Assembly: GCF_028389875.1 (NCBI RefSeq)
Contig: NC_084670.1
Location: forward strand, 14,169,383 to 14,233,382
DNA length: 64,000 nt
Direction of reading: 5' to 3'
Source: Rhea pennata
Lineage: Eukaryota; Chordata; Aves; Rheiformes; Rheidae
Below the pieces are notes generated by a model. That model was not told the DNA's origin, ran no database searches, and saw only the letters and a list, made by a program, of their open reading frames with translations. Within the stretch, counting starts at the first letter, position 1; every line of letters starts with the position of its first letter. Both the position numbers and the translations under genes were made by a program. Below are positions 60,401 through 64,000 of the stretch, piece after piece.

Positions 60401-63400
60401 AAAGGCACGCAAACCCTAAACAGTGATACTGTGTTCATGAAGCAATGTCATGTGCCTGTAAGAAATCACCTGAACTCAGAATCAGCTGAGTCTGAGGAAA
60501 GAATAGTAGAAACTATTTTCTTCATGTAAATTTTTTAAAGTTCCTGAGTTCCCTATTTTTTTTTCACTTTTATCACAGCAGTAGTGCTTTGGGAACAGCT
60601 CACAGCTATGAGTGTGTTTAGCTTTACAGTACCTCTAAAAAATTTACTCAGCTCTATTTGGGTTGTAAATATGGGGCACATGGAGGCAAAATAAACTTGT
60701 ACAAAAGGCTTTTTGGCATATGTCAGCTACCTGAAGATCCATCTGAATCTTTTGTGATCCTCTGCCTATTTCTCATTAGGGTTCTTTGTTTCCCATAGAG
60801 GAGTGTAACTGATGTGGCAAAGATCTTTCTCAGACTAGTTGTGTTTAACAGGATAGCAAATAAACTTGCATGTTTAAAAAATGTATATAATGTCGGGTAG
60901 TTGTTACCATCTCTGATTTACATGTATTGGACCATTGGACCAAACTTGACTTCAGTAGGTAGGCACAGATTTTTCTCCAATTGAATAATGAGTCAGTGGA
61001 TCCATTTTTAATTTTTAATAGCATCATTATTTTTTTCTGCAGAAGTATACTTGAGAGAAAAAAGGAATCCATTACTTTATAGTAGCTTGTTAAGACCTGA
61101 TCCTGCAAAACTCTAAACATGGAAATACCACATATCCCCATATCTCCGTCTTGCTCTTTCTCCCTCCCTCCCTCTTTAGCGTATTTTTTCTTCTTACATT
61201 CTGTATTTATAAAGTATTTAAAAATATCATCTTCTAGTCAGCTCTTACCTATAGCAGGCTGCAACTTGTTTGCAGCACATATGAATAATGGAAGTTCTGA
61301 AAATTTCTGAAAGTTCAAAATAATTAAATAATTCTTGTTTCCATGGAATGAGCCAAAGTCACTAGAATACCACCTTGTTTCCCATGTGGTTCAGGAGAAA
61401 GTGTTCACACCTCTGGATTCAAAACAAGCATCAGAGACTAAACAAAAGTACTCTAAGTATTGAAAAAACAGCTTTGTCAAACCATGGTCTGATGTGGCTT
61501 ATCTTGTGGATTATTTTATTATGCTTATAATAAAACCCAAAGGAAGAAGAAGAGGTTTGGGACGGTCTGCCAGGTTCCCACAGAGGTACGGAGGAGGAAT
61601 AGGTGGAGCATCTGAAGGCTGATCTACAGAGAAGGGAATCTCTGATATTTATGTTTGCACATAACAAAATTGGCTCGTCAACTCTGCTTTCCAAGGCAAT
61701 CTGTTAGTGACCTGTTTTTAACCAGTTTCCTAAAGCCAGGGGTAGGACCTGGATTTAGAGCCTCTAAGTTGAAATGCATCAAAGTAGTAATACAGTTTGT
61801 CTTCTTTCCTAACTTGCTATGAAGTCTGCTTCTTGTTTTGACTGGCTGTTGTTGAGTATTAACAGGAATGTGACTAAGCAGCACTGCCATTATTAGTTGT
61901 TCTTCTATAATTGAGATCCACTTGGAAGGGAAATTAAAGACATGATGTTTATATTTTGAAGAGTGGTGTGAAGCTTTGGAGTTATTTTTTTCGGTTTGTT
62001 GCACTGAGTTTTGTCCCTCAGGGAAGTGACAGTTCTCTGATACTATCTTCCAGATGCAAAATCATAAAGTCAGCAATTTCAGAATGTTTTAAAACTTTTC
62101 CATCAGACTTTCTGGATGTTGCAAAGTAAGCCAGTGTTTTGTGAAACCTGACTTTGGAAAAAAAAACGGATGGTGATGTTTAATGTATTGTATCAAGTTC
62201 TTGCCTGTCACGTGTTTGGACTTCTCTGTGTTTATTTTTAGGGACAGGGAATTTTCAGGTCTTTCCTTAAGTCAGCAAGGAGTAACATGGGTCAGAGTAA
62301 CTTTATATCCAACAAGCAGGCAGCTTTGATTTAAAAAGTCAATGTTTTACACTGATGCTTTTATAGTTACTTTCCTAAAGAAAGGTTGAATTGTATTTGT
62401 TGTATTGTGTGGTACTTTTATTTTTTTGCAAAACAGGGAGACATACTGCAGCTTTATGCATGTAAACATCATGTAGCTCAGCAAAACACTACTCTGATTC
62501 AATTTTTACATTTCTAAATATGTTAAAAATGTCATGAATTATTATTTATTTATTTACCAGATAAGGATTCATTTTTTTGATTCATACTGCTAAATGTGTG
62601 TGGATATTAAATTCAGTTAAAGATATCAAAGGCAACCAGATATGAACCTAATCACATTGCTTCTTCACACTTCCCTGCTTATGTACTGGTGGCTATACGG
62701 AGCAGAATTCCTTAATCACACTAACCTGATGGGCCTACAGGATAGGAAAAAATTTTGTTTTTGAATTGATTTCATGCCTTTAAACAAATTATTGAACAGA
62801 ATTAGTGAAGTTAGAAGAAAAAAATGTGTCCTGCTCTCAGATGTTAGCTTAGCGTGGCAGCATGCTCTTGGTCCAGTTTCTGCCAGTTCAGAAAGCCAGG
62901 ACATGGCTTTCTTAAACATATGGAGCAAATACAGGTTGCTTGAATGTTTTAATTCAATGAAACACTTTAAATAGATGGTAGTGTATTAGGCCTGTTTGTT
63001 GTTTACTATTTCAGAATGACTTAAGAATAGGTTATTTAAATTTAATTTTAAATATAAACATTGAAACTAAAAATGTGATAAAATAGCAATTGATATTGTG
63101 CTGCTTCATTGTGCCCCTGTTTAGTTGGATTTCAGGGTCTTGGTCTATGACTCATGAGTCTGCTTTTGTAGAAATGCTGCAGTAGCCAGGATGTGTTTTC
63201 CTCTTTGACCTCTTTTTGTTAGTATAAGCTTGCAGTCTTCCATCTGCATGTTTTCTCAGAAGATGCAGAAGAGCTTCCAGTACAATGCAGGCACTTTGCA
63301 GAAAAGGAGAAACTATTTCACTTCACACTCAGAGACAATGTGATGGTAACGTCTGTCACTACTGCTATTCTGCCACAAGTATTTTAGATTAAAAATATCA

Positions 63401-64000
63401 AGGAATCTCTCATGCCTGGAACTGGACTGAGATTTCTGTGTTAAGCCAGATCTGTATAGGAGTCTCTGTCTCACAGAGCCTTAAAAAGTCAGGCTACCAT
63501 TTTGTATTCAGTGATACAAGTAAGCAAATAGGTTGTTTTTCCTGAATGATACTCTCAGATAATTTAAGTAACATGGTTAAAAAAGTCTGACTTTATGAAA
63601 TAAAACCTGTAGATGTATTTCATCTCAATACTTCCAGGTACTGGGATTCACAGCTGAGTTGCTTAAGCATTTAGTTATGTATATGAGCTATACTTGCTAC
63701 TTACGAGCTTAAATACATTATTTTGTGCATGTCTAGTATTCACAAAGAGTTAAGTTAAATGTCCTGCTAATGAAGCTTCTCCAGGTGTCGGTATCCATAC
63801 AGCTATATAACAAATTTCCTTGTCCTGATCATTAAATTAAACTTTTAAGTAAATCTATAATCAAAACAAAGGCATTTTGTTCTGCCAGCAACTTAAACAG
63901 CAAAAAAATTGATTAATTTAGAGGTGATTAATAGGTGGAAAAGAATCTCACAAGTTTGCTGGAGAACATGTGAGAAAACAATATGATTTTACAAAATCCT
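57416..64000 (+). other. PTGFR: PTGFR intron 2, last part in window
   Basis: No exon 3 was found. None of the plus-strand frames matches the expected continuation, which begins V-T-M-A-N-I-G and includes the TM7 motif DPWVYILL. ACCTGATCCTGCAAAA at about 61093-61108 resembles the opening of an old sauropsid repeat but is too short to assign. A G8 run is at about 59593-59600. The intron therefore continues past the window edge. Confidence 0.75.

Noticed and set aside
47774..64000. Search for PTGFR exon 3 (TM7 and C-tail)
   Set aside because: No frame carries the expected V-T-M-A-N-I-G or DPWVYILL motifs, so the exon is taken to lie beyond the window.
1..64000. CRISPR arrays, bacterial operons, tRNA or rRNA genes, full-length retroviral elements
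   Set aside because: No regularly spaced repeats, clustered coding genes, cloverleaf-like sequences, long terminal repeats or polymerase-like frames were seen; the window is vertebrate non-coding DNA around one receptor exon.

Overview
The window looks like vertebrate nuclear DNA, most likely from a bird or another sauropsid. It is largely non-coding, AT-leaning, and light in recognisable repeats. The only gene I can identify is built of exons with consensus GT/AG splice sites and sits behind a CpG island. The few interspersed repeats I recognise are old degraded copies of a MIR-type SINE and of the CR1/L3 LINE 3' tail that is common in birds, crocodilians and turtles. Species cannot be fixed from the sequence alone.

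Layout: positions 1 to about 45,280 are intergenic. I find no coding gene there, only simple repeats, homopolymer tracts, short tandem duplications, hairpins and repeat remnants. From about 45,280 to 46,375 lies a strong CpG island with a dense G-run cluster, a (CGG)8 repeat, an Sp1 site, an E-box and good splice donors. It is the probable promoter and non-coding first exon of the next gene. The first coding exon (exon 2, 46,926-47,773) follows a clear splice acceptor. It encodes the N-terminus through transmembrane helix 6 of the prostaglandin F2-alpha receptor, PTGFR. The reading frame ends at a splice donor, and the rest (TM7 and C-tail) is not found in the remaining 16.2 kb. The window therefore ends inside the long second intron, and 47,774-64,000 is intronic. 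That intron contains a second CpG-rich patch (about 53,030-54,220).

Function: there is one transcription unit on the plus strand. The CpG island would drive a spliced 5' UTR. Exon 2 begins with a complete 11-codon upstream ORF, which may modulate translation of the receptor. The receptor is a Gq-coupled plasma-membrane GPCR for PGF2-alpha; in mammals it acts in luteolysis, uterine contraction and eye-pressure control.

I looked for an undescribed system and found none that the sequence supports. The best leads are regulatory or structural: the G-quadruplex/CGG promoter cluster, the upstream ORF, the intronic CpG patch, lineage-specific receptor residues, and a few perfect hairpins.
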